DNA from: Planctomycetia bacterium
GTDB taxonomy: Bacteria > Planctomycetota > Phycisphaerae > UBA1845 > UTPLA1
Length of the DNA: 64,000 nucleotides
Direction: 5' to 3'
Assembly: GCA_015075745.1 (NCBI GenBank)
Contig: JABTTW010000002.1
Span: forward strand, 882,453 to 946,452
Below, piece after piece: positions 35,729 to 45,095 of this stretch. A program made the translations under genes and the position numbers. How positions within the stretch are numbered: position 1 is the first letter of the stretch; each line of letters begins with the position of its first letter. Under the pieces are notes generated by a model, which saw only the letters and a list, made by a program, of their open reading frames with translations, was not told the origin of the DNA and searched no databases.

Positions 35729-38680
35729 TCAGGGTGTCAGATAGGCATCGACGAACGGCTGAATGTCATGTCCGTTGACCAGGCCGTCACAATTCAGATC
35801 GCTTCTCACGAGTTGTGCTTGCGACTGCGGCAGGCCGAGAAGCGCCGCGCTGAACGCCGCCACATCATCGAGGTCCTCGTCAAAATCCTGGTCGATATCG
35901 ACGCCGATGTTACCGGGAACACTCGCAGCGTTCGCCGGATCGCTGCACGCCTCGACCTCGGTGCGATCGAAGAACCCGTCGAGATCGCGGTCGATCCCGA
36001 TGCGCGTCTCTGATCCCTTCGTGACGACCGTATAGGTCAACTCGCTGCCGGGAGCCGCCGACGCCTGCAGAGCCGCGGCCGTGATCGTCACGCCGGTCAA
36101 ATCAGACTGAAAGACGTTCGCCCCGTTGTACTTCCAGCCGCGCTGAACGCCGCCCGCAATGCCCTTGACGACAAGTCCCACCTTGTTCGTATTCGCCTGG
36201 GCGATCATGCTCGATATCAGCGCCAACTGACCCGGCTCGGGATTGTTCGCATCGCGCAGCGTGGTCTGCCAGCCGACGGCCGCGTGCGTGTCACCCCCCG
36301 CGACGCCCGGTGGTTCGAGCGCGGTGCGCGGCGGATAATCCGAGCCGCTAAAGGCGAGCATGAGAGCGACGAGATCCGCCGTCATCTGATCTGATGAGAC
36401 GCTGAAGACTGGCTCGTTCAAAAAGCTCTCGATGGAATCAACGCTGCCGTCGTGCAGCACGCCAAATCCCGCGGTGTTGCGAAGCTGCGTAAACTGAAAG
36501 CCCACTTTTTCGTATTGATTGCGCAGTTGCGGCACCTTGATGCTGAGATTCGTCGACCCGTCGAGTGAAACGAGCCCGAGGTGCATCTCACCATTCGGGC
36601 CCTGCGGGATATTCTGAAACGAGACGCCCACCAGCGCAGTATTCGTACCCATGCCCGTCGGCAGCGTGTGACATGTCACGCAGTTGACGCCATCCAGATT
36701 GCCCGTTCGATAAGCAGTCAGCCCGTTGACAGCATTGCCGTTCGGTAGCGGCTGGCCGGCAGGCGCAAACCGCCCCGTCGTGAAGTGCCCGGGAAGCGGG
36801 AGGCTCGTCGGCAGCGAATTGTCGAAATTGCGATACGGGTTCGGCGGATAGCGCACCGTCGCGAGAAAATTCTCAAACTCCTGCATCTCCGTCTGAGCCA
36901 ACGGAAAATCGGCTCCCTGCAATGAGGCGAACGCCATCGAAAACTCTTCCAGCCCGTCACGGTCGCCGCGCCAATGATGCGGCTCCTTGCCGATGATGTC
37001 CTGCAGCGACTGCGTCGTCATCGGCCCCTTCATCGGATGCCAATCCTGACAGCCGCCGTCGGGGCAATTCTGACAATCGCCGCTCGGACAATTGATTCCG
37101 GCGTACGCGTTGAAGTCCTTCATATCCCCGCTCGGGTCGCCCAGGTCCCAGGCCAGCCGGTCCATTCGGGCATCCACATGGCACGACGCGCAGGAGATGT
37201 GGCCCAGCCCGGAATTCGCATGCGTATCGTACAAGTGCTTGCGCCCAATCTTGATCGCAGGCGGCGTCGGATCGTGTAGCGGGACACGCGGCAACAGCTC
37301 CGCCTCCCCCGTCGTATCAATCGTCGTGACGCTCGCCGCAAACTTGTTCAAGACATAAAGCCGATTCCGCGCCTCATCGAGCACAACGCCCGTCGGCCCC
37401 TCGCCGACTTCAATCGTCGGCGCTATCCCCGCCCGCACGCCCGACGCGTTGACGACCACAACATTGTTCGAGCCCATGCCGGAGACATAGCCGCGCGTCC
37501 CCGCCGCGTTCCAAACGATCCCGCGCGGATCGCCCAGCGACTTGTCGCGCTCCGATTGATCGATCGAAACAAACGGTACGCTGGTCCCGTACGTCAGATG
37601 AGGATTCAAATCGGCAATCGCGCTCACACTCGGCCCCGCCGGCGACACACGGGCCATCTCCACCCGAAGAAACCTCCCCTCAACCACCGGCTCGAAGCGC
37701 ACCTCGTTCGTCGCATCGGTGCCGACGACCGTGACCTCGCCACTTGCCGGGTTCACCGCCAGCGCCATGCAGATGTTCATGCAGCCGGTCGCGTAAGTGA
37801 CCGCCAGCGTACCCACATCGATGATCGCCACGTCATGATCGTACAAATCCCAGCCGACAGGCCGTCCGGAAAGCGCCGCCTGCGGACCGCTCACCAGATT
37901 CGTCCAGTCGTGGGAATTGTCATCCATCCACTGACCGGAGCCGTTCTTGCGAACGATAAGCCCCACGGCCGGAGGCGCAGGATTCATCGGGTTCTGTAAC
38001 GGTTTGAAATTCACACCGTCATTCGGCGGCGGATTGACACCGCCGTAGGGCCCAGCCGGATCGCTCACCACATTCGGCGGGGTGCCCGACGCCATCGTCA
38101 ATCCGCCCCCGAGAATCGTCGAATGGTTCCCCGACTCAAACACGGCGACATAGACTTCGTTGCGTACAGCGCTGTACGCCATCGCCCGGGGGTCCTCACC
38201 AAGAATGGCAATGCGAACAGGTGCCGCCGCAAGATTCGCGACGTCAAACACCAGCACGCTATTCGCCTGCGAGCACGACACGAAAGCCCGTTGCGGCGCA
38301 CCGCCGAACTCCACGTCCGCGGGCTCGTCGTCGGTCCGTAGCGTCCGCACCACGTTCATCGACACCAGGCTGACAATGCTGACGTCGTCTGAGATATGAT
38401 TGACCACCCACGCCTCGGTGTCGGATCGCGCCCGAACAGAAACGGGATCGAGCCCGACCGGCACACTGCCGAGCTTCAAAGGACGCCCACTCGTGACATC
38501 GAAGACTTCGAGCCGGTTATCCGCCGTGTTCACCGCCAGAAGCTTCGTGCCGTCCGGCGTCATGTCCATGGGGTGAACGTGTGGGTTCTCCCAATTGGCA
38601 AACTGCTGCGCCGACGCCGGACACCACGCCAGGAGACTTAGTAAGAATGCTGTATACAAGGAGAGTGATCGTGGCCTCAT
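35729..38680 (-). CDS. Secreted beta-propeller di-haem cytochrome with EF-hand tail
   Basis: This 983-residue protein (ATG 38680, GGAGG six bases before) has a signal peptide ending PASAQQ. The first 440 residues carry YVTN-type beta-propeller repeats (VNTADNRLEVFDV, SCSQANSVLVFDV). Two haem motifs follow, CASCH (Cys497, Cys500, His501) and CVTCH (Cys667, Cys670, His671), in a di-haem cytochrome c peroxidase/MauG-like part. The last 60 residues form two Asp-rich Ca-binding loops (DIDQDFDEDLDD, DLNCDGLVNGHD). It likely transfers electrons outside the cell; the substrate is unknown. It ends 50 bases after the MATE gene begins. Confidence 0.85.
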   Translation of the reverse strand: MRPRSLSLYTAFLLSLLAWCPASAQQFANWENPHVHPMDMTPDGTKLLAVNTADNRLEVFDVTSGRPLKLGSVPVGLDPVSVRARSDTEAWVVNHISDDVSIVSLVSMNVVRTLRTDDEPADVEFGGAPQRAFVSCSQANSVLVFDVANLAAAPVRIAILGEDPRAMAYSAVRNEVYVAVFESGNHSTILGGGLTMASGTPPNVVSDPAGPYGGVNPPPNDGVNFKPLQNPMNPAPPAVGLIVRKNGSGQWMDDNSHDWTNLVSGPQAALSGRPVGWDLYDHDVAIIDVGTLAVTYATGCMNICMALAVNPASGEVTVVGTDATNEVRFEPVVEGRFLRVEMARVSPAGPSVSAIADLNPHLTYGTSVPFVSIDQSERDKSLGDPRGIVWNAAGTRGYVSGMGSNNVVVVNASGVRAGIAPTIEVGEGPTGVVLDEARNRLYVLNKFAASVTTIDTTGEAELLPRVPLHDPTPPAIKIGRKHLYDTHANSGLGHISCASCHVDARMDRLAWDLGDPSGDMKDFNAYAGINCPSGDCQNCPDGGCQDWHPMKGPMTTQSLQDIIGKEPHHWRGDRDGLEEFSMAFASLQGADFPLAQTEMQEFENFLATVRYPPNPYRNFDNSLPTSLPLPGHFTTGRFAPAGQPLPNGNAVNGLTAYRTGNLDGVNCVTCHTLPTGMGTNTALVGVSFQNIPQGPNGEMHLGLVSLDGSTNLSIKVPQLRNQYEKVGFQFTQLRNTAGFGVLHDGSVDSIESFLNEPVFSVSSDQMTADLVALMLAFSGSDYPPRTALEPPGVAGGDTHAAVGWQTTLRDANNPEPGQLALISSMIAQANTNKVGLVVKGIAGGVQRGWKYNGANVFQSDLTGVTITAAALQASAAPGSELTYTVVTKGSETRIGIDRDLDGFFDRTEVEACSDPANAASVPGNIGVDIDQDFDEDLDDVAAFSAALLGLPQSQAQLVRSDLNCDGLVNGHDIQPFVDAYLTP

Positions 38681-38942
38681 GAATCCTCCAAACCCCGGGA
38701 AGCCAGATTCTACCACGAAACCACGTGATAAGTCGGCCTTTTCCCCTGAATCGACGTCCCAAAAAGCAAAATCTGTTCACCTCACTGCACCCGCTCGCCG
38801 AGAGCGCGACGCCCGGTTGCATGGGTTCCTCACACACCGTCTCGATAGTCACGACTTATCCGCAGCCTGCCCCGGTTGAGTGTGAATCAGCAATCAAACA
38901 TCAAGCTGGCTCCGTCAAGCCAACCCCGGCTACACTGCCGAT

Positions 38943-40313
38943 GTGGACCCCCTATCGCCACAGATGGCCACCTGGACGACCGCACGCCCAATCGCGCCGT
39001 GGCTGCTGGCAGTCATTCTCGTCGCCATCTCCACGCATCTCTTTACCTTCTTCGCATCCGACTATGAGCCATCGATCGACGCGAAGGAGTACTTCGCGCT
39101 TGGCACAAGCCTTTCCGATGAGGGTGAGCTGCGCCTTCCGGATGGCAGCCGCGCCAAGCGCATGCCGCTTTGGCCTGCAACGATCGCACTGGCCGATGCC
39201 TGGCAGGGACGCGAACTCCTGCCCCACGCGATCTTCGAAATCCAAGCCGTCCTCTCGCTGATGAGTGTCATATTCATCGCACTGGCTGCCGCGAAGATCG
39301 CCGGCCCCAGCGCAGGCCTTCTCGCCGGTTTGATCGCCGCATTCTACGCCCCCTACCGAGCCCTTCAGGCTTCCTACCTCTGCGAGACAATGGTGATCTT
39401 CCTCTTAACCGGCGCTTTCCTCGCCTATCTCAGCTCGCTCAGGGCAAAAAGTACCGCCGCAACATGGAGCGCACTGACCGCAGCCTCGGTTGCCCTGGGC
39501 CTCGCCGTCCTCACGCGGGCAGATGCCGTCGTCATGGCGATCCCCTTTGCGATCGACACGTTGGCTCGCCGCAATCCCATCGGCGTCCGCATCGCCCGCA
39601 CATCGGCGATGCTGGCCTGCGTCATCATTGCATGCATCGCATGGGGCCTGCGCAACGAGCGAACCATCGGCAAGTTCACCCTGTCCACCATCGGCGGGCT
39701 CAACTTTCACCTTGGAAACTGCGACGCCTACGCCGAAAACCCCGGCATGGATAGCGCCGACTACGCCGCCTTCGACCGCCTCCGCGAAGAGGAGGGGCTT
39801 TCCGAAGTCGAGGCCGACGAGCGCCTCTACGCAATGGGGCGCCAATTCCTTCGCGAGCACCCCGGACTCACGGCGGCCAACGCCCTCAGGAAAACGCGCG
39901 TCTGGTTTCAGTCAAACGTGACATGGAGCGCGCCGACCACCCTCCTCCTGATACTGTGGACGCTTGCCTTCCGAGGCCCGAGCCCGGCACGGCGATTCTT
40001 CTTCGGCGTCGCCGCGGCGTGGTCGCTCATCTGGTGCATCGTGCTTCAGGAGACGATGCGCCCCTGGGCGAGTCCCTTGTTCGTCGTGCCGCTCGGCCTG
40101 ATCGGCATCGCCATCATGAAAGATCAAATCGGCCTCCGCCGTCTGCTCATCGGCCTCGTCGTCGCCCAGTTGGCCATCGCGATCGCCTTCGTCCCGCTAG
40201 AACGGCTGCGCTGGACCATCGACTGGGTCTTCATCATCACCATCGCCGCCGCAACGGCGCGCTTCTGCGATGCAAAGTCACATACGCAGCAGCACATCGA
40301 GGCGTCCGTGTAG
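38943..40313 (+). CDS. GT-C-like polytopic glycosyltransferase or mannosyltransferase
   Basis: The 456-residue protein has about ten membrane segments and a hydrophilic first loop with acidic residues near the membrane (DYEPSIDAKEYFALG), the layout of GT-C/ArnT-PMT glycosyltransferases. Other landmarks are RAKRMPLWPATIA and the aromatic loop FHLGNCDAYAENPGM. It might move a sugar from a lipid carrier to a periplasmic acceptor. Start uncertain: GTG 38943 or ATG 38964, neither with a ribosome site. Its 3' end overlaps a short gene on the other strand. Confidence 0.65.
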   Translation: MDPLSPQMATWTTARPIAPWLLAVILVAISTHLFTFFASDYEPSIDAKEYFALGTSLSDEGELRLPDGSRAKRMPLWPATIALADAWQGRELLPHAIFEIQAVLSLMSVIFIALAAAKIAGPSAGLLAGLIAAFYAPYRALQASYLCETMVIFLLTGAFLAYLSSLRAKSTAATWSALTAASVALGLAVLTRADAVVMAIPFAIDTLARRNPIGVRIARTSAMLACVIIACIAWGLRNERTIGKFTLSTIGGLNFHLGNCDAYAENPGMDSADYAAFDRLREEEGLSEVEADERLYAMGRQFLREHPGLTAANALRKTRVWFQSNVTWSAPTTLLLILWTLAFRGPSPARRFFFGVAAAWSLIWCIVLQETMRPWASPLFVVPLGLIGIAIMKDQIGLRRLLIGLVVAQLAIAIAFVPLERLRWTIDWVFIITIAAATARFCDAKSHTQQHIEASV

Positions 40314-40478
40314 TTCGTCGATTGCCCGAACCAGAGCCCGATTGATTCCCTCCTGCCCTGTCGCACCGCGTTGATTCCAGTGGCGGATCAGTTTCTTCAA
40401 TTCGGCGAGATTCGGCTTTCCGCTGCCCAGAATGATGAGTTGACGAAGTCTTTGTAGTTCTTCTCCGGCCCCTGGCAT
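40278..40478 (-). CDS. Small 66-residue protein with strong ribosome site
   Basis: ATG 40478 is preceded by AAGGAGGT four bases away, one of the best ribosome sites in the window. The product is mostly helical, Leu/Arg-rich and Gln/Gly-containing, without a signal or membrane segment; I recognise no family. It runs antisense to the last 36 bases of the preceding gene. Expression, not homology, is the argument for it being real. Confidence 0.6.
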   Translation of the reverse strand: MPGAGEELQRLRQLIILGSGKPNLAELKKLIRHWNQRGATGQEGINRALVRAIDELHGRLDVLLRM

Positions 40479-40636
40479 ATGACCTCCTTGATTTCACCGT
40501 CTCAAGTGTCTGATAAAGCCCGGCCCGCATTGGACTCTATGCCGCTGACTCGAATGCTGTCCACTCTCATTCAAAGAATCTCAATCGTGGCAACCTCGTC
40601 TCAATCGCCGCATACTACCTGCCACGGAGTCCTCTC

Positions 40637-42118
40637 GTGCAAAAGCGCGGCCTCATCATCTTCCTCATCGTCGCCGGCCTCTATTGCTGCTGCGCGCTTT
40701 ACCCCTGGCACGACAGCGTCGAGGTCCGCCGCGCGACCGGCGTCGTACTCGCGACACTCATCCTGTGGATCACCGAAGTCGCCCCGCTCGGCGTCGTGGC
40801 CATGGCCATCCCGATCGCCGCGACCTTCACAGGTCTTCTCCCCTGGAAGGACGCCGTCGCCGCGTGGGGCGACGAGATCGTCTTCCTCTTCCTCGGCGCG
40901 TTCCTCCTCGCTCGGGCACTCGACAAGCACGGCGTCTTCGATTGGATCGTTCATTCCAAGTGGGCCACTTTCAAGACTGGCGGCTCAGGTTGGATGCAGA
41001 CCCTCCTCGTCATGGTCATGGCCGGCGTGCTTTCAACCATGCAAAACAACACCGCCGTCACCGCAATGATGTTGCCGGTCGTGCTCGCCCTCGTGCGCCG
41101 CGTGAAGACGCCCGCCGCGCCGCTCCTGGCCCTTGCCTGGGGCGCGACCTTCGGTGGCATGGCCGTCCCGGTGGGGACAGCGCCCAACTTCATCGGCTAC
41201 TCGGCGATGAAAAACATCGACGCGAGCGTGAGTTTCGTCTCCTGGATGCGCGTCGGCGTTCCGGTGTGGCTGGGATCATCGCTGATCGGCTGGTCCGTGT
41301 TGACAATCGGCTCGAGGTTCTTGCGTCGCCGTTCGTCGATGGATGACGCATCCGGCCAATCCGATCCGCCCCGCTGGATCAAGCCACTGCTCGTCACCGA
41401 CGTCGGTCCCGAACCGGCTCACCATTCCAAGTCAATCCTGGCCGACAACACCGCGTCCACCGCCGGCCCCGCGCGGCGAATTGTCATCTTCGCCTTCCTC
41501 GCCGCGGCAACCCTTTGGCTCGTCCCCGGAATCATCCGCAGCGCCACTCCCGTGGACCATCCCGCCGCGATCTGGCTGCGGACCTATCTGCCCGAATCAC
41601 TCGTGCCTGTCCTAATCGCCTGGGTCCTTTTCCTCGTTCGAACCGGTCCGGATCGCAAACCCATCCTTGATCGACACGACTTCCAGGCGCTCGACTGGGA
41701 CACGCTCTTCCTGATCGCCGGAGGTCTGGCCATGGGGCGCATGCTCGAAACCAGCGGCCTCGCATCCGCCCTCGCCGACGGCCTTGCCCGCGCCGACATG
41801 CCGCCCGTCCTGCTCATGCTCTGCCTCGTCGGCGCGACCGTCCTGCTTTCCGAACTCACCAGCAACACCGCAACCGCATCGCTCATGGTCCCCATCGCCG
41901 GCTCGCTCGCCGAAGCGCTCGGCCTGTCCCCGGTGCAGGCGATCTGGCTCGTCGCCCTCGCCGCGAGTCTCGGTTTCGCGCTGCCCGTCTCAACGCCGCC
42001 CAATGCCATCGTCTACGGCACGCGCTTGGTTCCGCTGCGCTTCATGGCCGCCACCGGCATCATCGTCGATGCCCTTTGCACCGCCTGGCTCGTCTGCTGC
42101 GTCGTCATGTGGGCGTAA
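40637..42118 (+). CDS. DASS-family sodium/dicarboxylate (or anion) symporter
   Basis: The 493-residue protein is an inner-membrane carrier of the divalent anion/sodium symporter family, such as CitT or SLC13-like proteins. Two matching halves each carry the Asn-Thr helix hairpin: STMQNNTAVTAMM and SELTSNTATASLM, the substrate and Na+ sites of the family. It likely imports dicarboxylates, sulfate or phosphate. The GTG start at 40637 has GGAG eight bases upstream. The VKOR-DsbA gene follows by 19 bases, so both are probably on one transcript. Confidence 0.9.
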   Translation: MQKRGLIIFLIVAGLYCCCALYPWHDSVEVRRATGVVLATLILWITEVAPLGVVAMAIPIAATFTGLLPWKDAVAAWGDEIVFLFLGAFLLARALDKHGVFDWIVHSKWATFKTGGSGWMQTLLVMVMAGVLSTMQNNTAVTAMMLPVVLALVRRVKTPAAPLLALAWGATFGGMAVPVGTAPNFIGYSAMKNIDASVSFVSWMRVGVPVWLGSSLIGWSVLTIGSRFLRRRSSMDDASGQSDPPRWIKPLLVTDVGPEPAHHSKSILADNTASTAGPARRIVIFAFLAAATLWLVPGIIRSATPVDHPAAIWLRTYLPESLVPVLIAWVLFLVRTGPDRKPILDRHDFQALDWDTLFLIAGGLAMGRMLETSGLASALADGLARADMPPVLLMLCLVGATVLLSELTSNTATASLMVPIAGSLAEALGLSPVQAIWLVALAASLGFALPVSTPPNAIVYGTRLVPLRFMAATGIIVDALCTAWLVCCVVMWA

Positions 42119-42137
42119 ACGCTGTAGAATCCGCCGC

Positions 42138-44042
42138 ATGATCCGCTGGCCCGGGAAGAAGAAGCGATCGACAGCGCGGCGCACTGCGCCGTCCACCAAG
42201 GCAAAGCCGCCTTCCACTCTAATCCTGCTCGCCGCCATCGGCCCCCTGTCGGTCTCGCTCTTCTCCACCGTCGTTCTCGTGCTCGGTCACTTCGAGATGA
42301 TGAGTGTGCCCGGTTGCGGAATCGGAAGTCCCTGCGCCGACGCTGCGGCGAGCGTCTGGGGCAAAATCCCACTGATCGAATGGCCGGTGTCTTTCGTCGG
42401 GCTGGCCTACTTCATCGCGGTCGGCGTTGGCTGGCTCGTTGGCAGAGGCCTCGTCCCTCGCGCCTTCAAGTGGCTGATTCGATTGGGCGCGGCCGCTTCG
42501 CTGTTCTATGTGTTCCTCATTGTCATCTTCGGTCACTGGTGCTGGTATTGTCTCGCCGCACACGCCGGAAACTTCGCCTTCTGGTGGATCGTCGAGCGCC
42601 GCGCCGTTCCGACCGGGGACGCCATCCCCACGCTGGCGCCAACGGCGTCGGCCTTTGTCGCCTGTTCTCTGGTTCTCGCCGTCCTGCAAATCCGGCAACA
42701 GACCGCGATCAATGCTGAGGCGGCAAAGCAAATCGCCGAGACGACGAAGCAGGTCATCGCTGTCGCAACCGCCCCGGCCGACAAACCACCGACTGTTGAT
42801 CGGACTCCCTCGCCCGATTTGGAAATGCATCCCGAATCAGACACTCCCCCAGTGGGATTTACAGGCCGCTATCACCGCGGCCCCGATTCCGCCGCCATTC
42901 GCGTCGTCGTGTTCACCGATTATCAATGCCCGATCTGCCGCCGGCTTGAAGAAACGATCGAACGCCTCTTGTCCCGCCGAACTGATGTCCGCCTGTCCGT
43001 CAAACAGTTTCCGGAATGTGAAGACTGCAATCCGTACTTCAAACGAAAAAACCTTCACCCCAATGCCTGCCGCGCGGCCTTCGCGGCGGAGGCCGCCGGA
43101 ATCCTCGGCGGCGACAAGGCCTTCTGGAAAATGCACGCGTGGCTTTTTCAGCACGGCGGAGTTTTCTCATTTGAAGAACTTGCCCAATTTGCTCGTGAAA
43201 TAGATTTGGACAGCGCCAAACTGCTCCAGGTCATGGAAAGCCCGCGCGTTCAAGCGCGCATCGACGCGGACATATCGGAGGCCGCTTCCCTGGGAATTCC
43301 ACATACCCCGATGATCTTTATCAACGGAGTCGAATTGCGAGGCACCTCTCGCCGCGACGCGCTGTTGGTGGCGGCGAATCAGTTGGCGGAGTCGAGGCTC
43401 CCGGTGCTGTCTCCAGACGCCGATCGACCGCGTCTCGCCGCCGATCGCTATCTCGAACTCTGGAAAAAGGCGACCCCGCGATCCATTCCTCCGCTGACAA
43501 ATGTCTGGCCGCGCGGCCCATCCGATGCGGGCATTCACGTCGTGATGTGGGGCGATTATCAGGATGCCGAGACCGTCGAAGTCGACATGGCCGTCCGCCG
43601 CCTCCAATCGGCTCGCGATGATATCCGCTATGAATTTCGACCTTACCCGCTCAACGCCTCGTGCAACCCGACCGTCTCCCGAAGCGACAATCTCATGGCC
43701 TGTATCACCACCCGTGCGGCCCTCGCCGCCGGCCTGCTCCAGGGCGAGGAAGGGTTTTGGCGAATGCACGAATGGCTCATGGAAAACCGGGATGGGATGT
43801 ACGAAGAGGGCCTCATGGCCGGCGCTGCGAAGCTCGGATTCGATCGCAATCAGCTCACCAGGGGAATGAGAAACGAAACGATAGATCGCGCGATCGCCGA
43901 GAGCGCCAGGGCGGCCGCCGATGCCAAACTCAAGACGCTGCCCCTGCTCTTCATCAACGGGCGACAGGTGCCGAGGTTCTACGGCCGCAAGGAGGAAATC
44001 CTCGGCCGGATTTTTGATGAATCGAAGAAGCTTCGCGACTGA
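42138..44042 (+). CDS. VKOR-DsbA-DsbA fusion, disulfide-bond formation
   Basis: The 634-residue protein joins a membrane vitamin K epoxide reductase domain (about 28-150, Cys60/Cys66 in CGIGSPC and the quinone-reacting Cys135/Cys138 in CWYC) to two DsbA-like thioredoxin domains. The first (about 250-420) has the active site CPIC (Cys264, Cys267) and the cis-Pro in PHTPM. The second (about 470-634) has GDYQDAET where CPxC should be, so it cannot exchange disulfides. Together they oxidise secreted Cys proteins with quinone as final acceptor. The N-terminus is basic (GKKKRSTARR). Confidence 0.9.
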   Translation: MIRWPGKKKRSTARRTAPSTKAKPPSTLILLAAIGPLSVSLFSTVVLVLGHFEMMSVPGCGIGSPCADAAASVWGKIPLIEWPVSFVGLAYFIAVGVGWLVGRGLVPRAFKWLIRLGAAASLFYVFLIVIFGHWCWYCLAAHAGNFAFWWIVERRAVPTGDAIPTLAPTASAFVACSLVLAVLQIRQQTAINAEAAKQIAETTKQVIAVATAPADKPPTVDRTPSPDLEMHPESDTPPVGFTGRYHRGPDSAAIRVVVFTDYQCPICRRLEETIERLLSRRTDVRLSVKQFPECEDCNPYFKRKNLHPNACRAAFAAEAAGILGGDKAFWKMHAWLFQHGGVFSFEELAQFAREIDLDSAKLLQVMESPRVQARIDADISEAASLGIPHTPMIFINGVELRGTSRRDALLVAANQLAESRLPVLSPDADRPRLAADRYLELWKKATPRSIPPLTNVWPRGPSDAGIHVVMWGDYQDAETVEVDMAVRRLQSARDDIRYEFRPYPLNASCNPTVSRSDNLMACITTRAALAAGLLQGEEGFWRMHEWLMENRDGMYEEGLMAGAAKLGFDRNQLTRGMRNETIDRAIAESARAAADAKLKTLPLLFINGRQVPRFYGRKEEILGRIFDESKKLRD

Positions 44043-44124
44043 TCGGTCGCAGCTCTGCCATCAAGTCCATCGAGATTCCAAGTGAAACCGACTCCAATCG
44101 GGCCCGGCAACTCTTGCGCTGCGG

Positions 44125-44259
44125 CCGGCACTTATTGCGCAGGCCTCGCGCAATTTGTGCCGATATCGCTCCTGCGCATTGCGATCAGATGAATGACATA
44201 CGTTCTCAGATATCGGGCAATGCGCAGCAGGTGATGCAGGCCGATACTGATTATCAGTA
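44125..44259. other. Inverted-repeat-rich intergenic segment
   Basis: The 746-bp gap 44043-44788 before the pilin gene begins with dense secondary structure. A stem CGGCAC-TT-ATTGCGC closes with GCGCAAT-TT-GTGCCG at 44125-44161. An 11-bp arm CTGCGCATTGC at 44171-44181 returns as GCAATGCGCAG at 44216-44226. ATACTGA-TTA-TCAGTAT forms a further perfect hairpin at 44243-44259. I see no open frame with a ribosome site. Confidence 0.6.
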
Positions 44260-44788
44260 TTGCCGTCTTCGCCGGGCGGTCGGCATTCTTTTATGGGTAC
44301 TCATAAATTTTCCGTGAGAAACCATTTGCCCGCTGCATGGCCATTTCTTATGTTGAGAGTGGCCGTCGCCGATTTTAGTACTGGTACGGTGGCGAAGGCC
44401 CGGGCTGATGCACGGGTTTGTCTGGGTGACACATCCGCGTCGCACTTACGCCGGAAGCCGGCAAGTTGCGAAGGCCCGCGTCGGGGGGTTGTGGCGGCGC
44501 AAGCATGCGTCGTTACGCCAAGTCAGTTGTCTGCCGCCCTTGGAGCGTTGCGGCGGGCCTTTTCCACTCAAAACAGAAGTTCATGCCCGGTCCGCGTTCG
44601 TCTTGAGACGAATGCCTCGCACCGCGGAGGGGCGAACCGGTTTGTCTTCGACAGAATGGACGCTGTCGGAAAGTTCTTCCCCCTCGTTGGGGGGAGAGAA
44701 GCAAAGGGCGAGCGCCCGGCAGGAAGTCGGGAGTCCGCCTGATACCCTGGGGACAGCGTCCGTTCCCTGCAGGAAGAGGAGAAGCATC
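44260..44788. other. Leader region of the pilin gene
   Basis: About 530 bases separate the hairpin segment from flp. GCGAAGGCCCG occurs twice (about 44394 and 44470), and a GCCGCCC-to-GGGCGG-like stem is possible near 44530-44560. I cannot match it to a known riboswitch class. The pilin ribosome site GAGGAGAAG lies at its end. Confidence 0.4.
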
Positions 44789-44962
44789 ATGAAGGTTCTT
44801 GTGAATCGCGTGAAGTCGTTTTTGGTTGAGGAAGATGGCGCGACGGCTACTGAGTACGCCGTCATGCTCGCGCTGATTATCGTGATCGCCCTGGGTGCGA
44901 TCAGCGCGCTGGGCACCAAGGTGTCCCAGACCTTCGCCGACGTTGAGAGCCAGATGCCGTAA
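44789..44962 (+). CDS. flp: Flp-type type IVb pilin
   Basis: This 57-residue protein is the major Tad pilin. It has a short positively charged leader, the processing and helix segment EEDGATATEYAVMLALIIVIALGAIS, and no more. The Glu of TEYAV aligns with Glu5 of the mature pilin, needed for assembly. The prepilin peptidase (next gene but one) cuts the leader. The ATG has GAGGAG upstream. A large hairpin follows. Confidence 0.92.
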   Translation: MKVLVNRVKSFLVEEDGATATEYAVMLALIIVIALGAISALGTKVSQTFADVESQMP

Positions 44963-45004
44963 TTCGGCGTCTCGGACGGCGGCACGGAATCGCCGCCGGT
45001 TGCA

Positions 45005-45058
45005 CGACACGTTTAGCGGGTGGGCGGAGGTGGAACCCTCCGCCCCCCGAACGTGTCG
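45005..45058 (+). promoter_or_regulatory. Large two-part hairpin between flp and cpaA
   Basis: Outer arms CGACACGTT (45005-45013) and AACGTGTCG (45050-45058) pair perfectly, and inner arms GGGCGGAGG (45022-45030) and CCTCCGCCC (45037-45045) pair perfectly. There is no T-run, so it is more likely an RNA-stabilising or partial-termination element that makes pilin mRNA more abundant than the downstream genes. Confidence 0.65.
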
Positions 45059-45095
45059 TATGCCTTGAAGAGATCGATTGATCGGAGACTTGTAA

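Noticed and set aside
44330..44600. Riboswitch in the pilin leader
   Set aside because: I looked for cyclic-di-GMP, cobalamin, glycine and SAM landmarks and did not find a convincing match.
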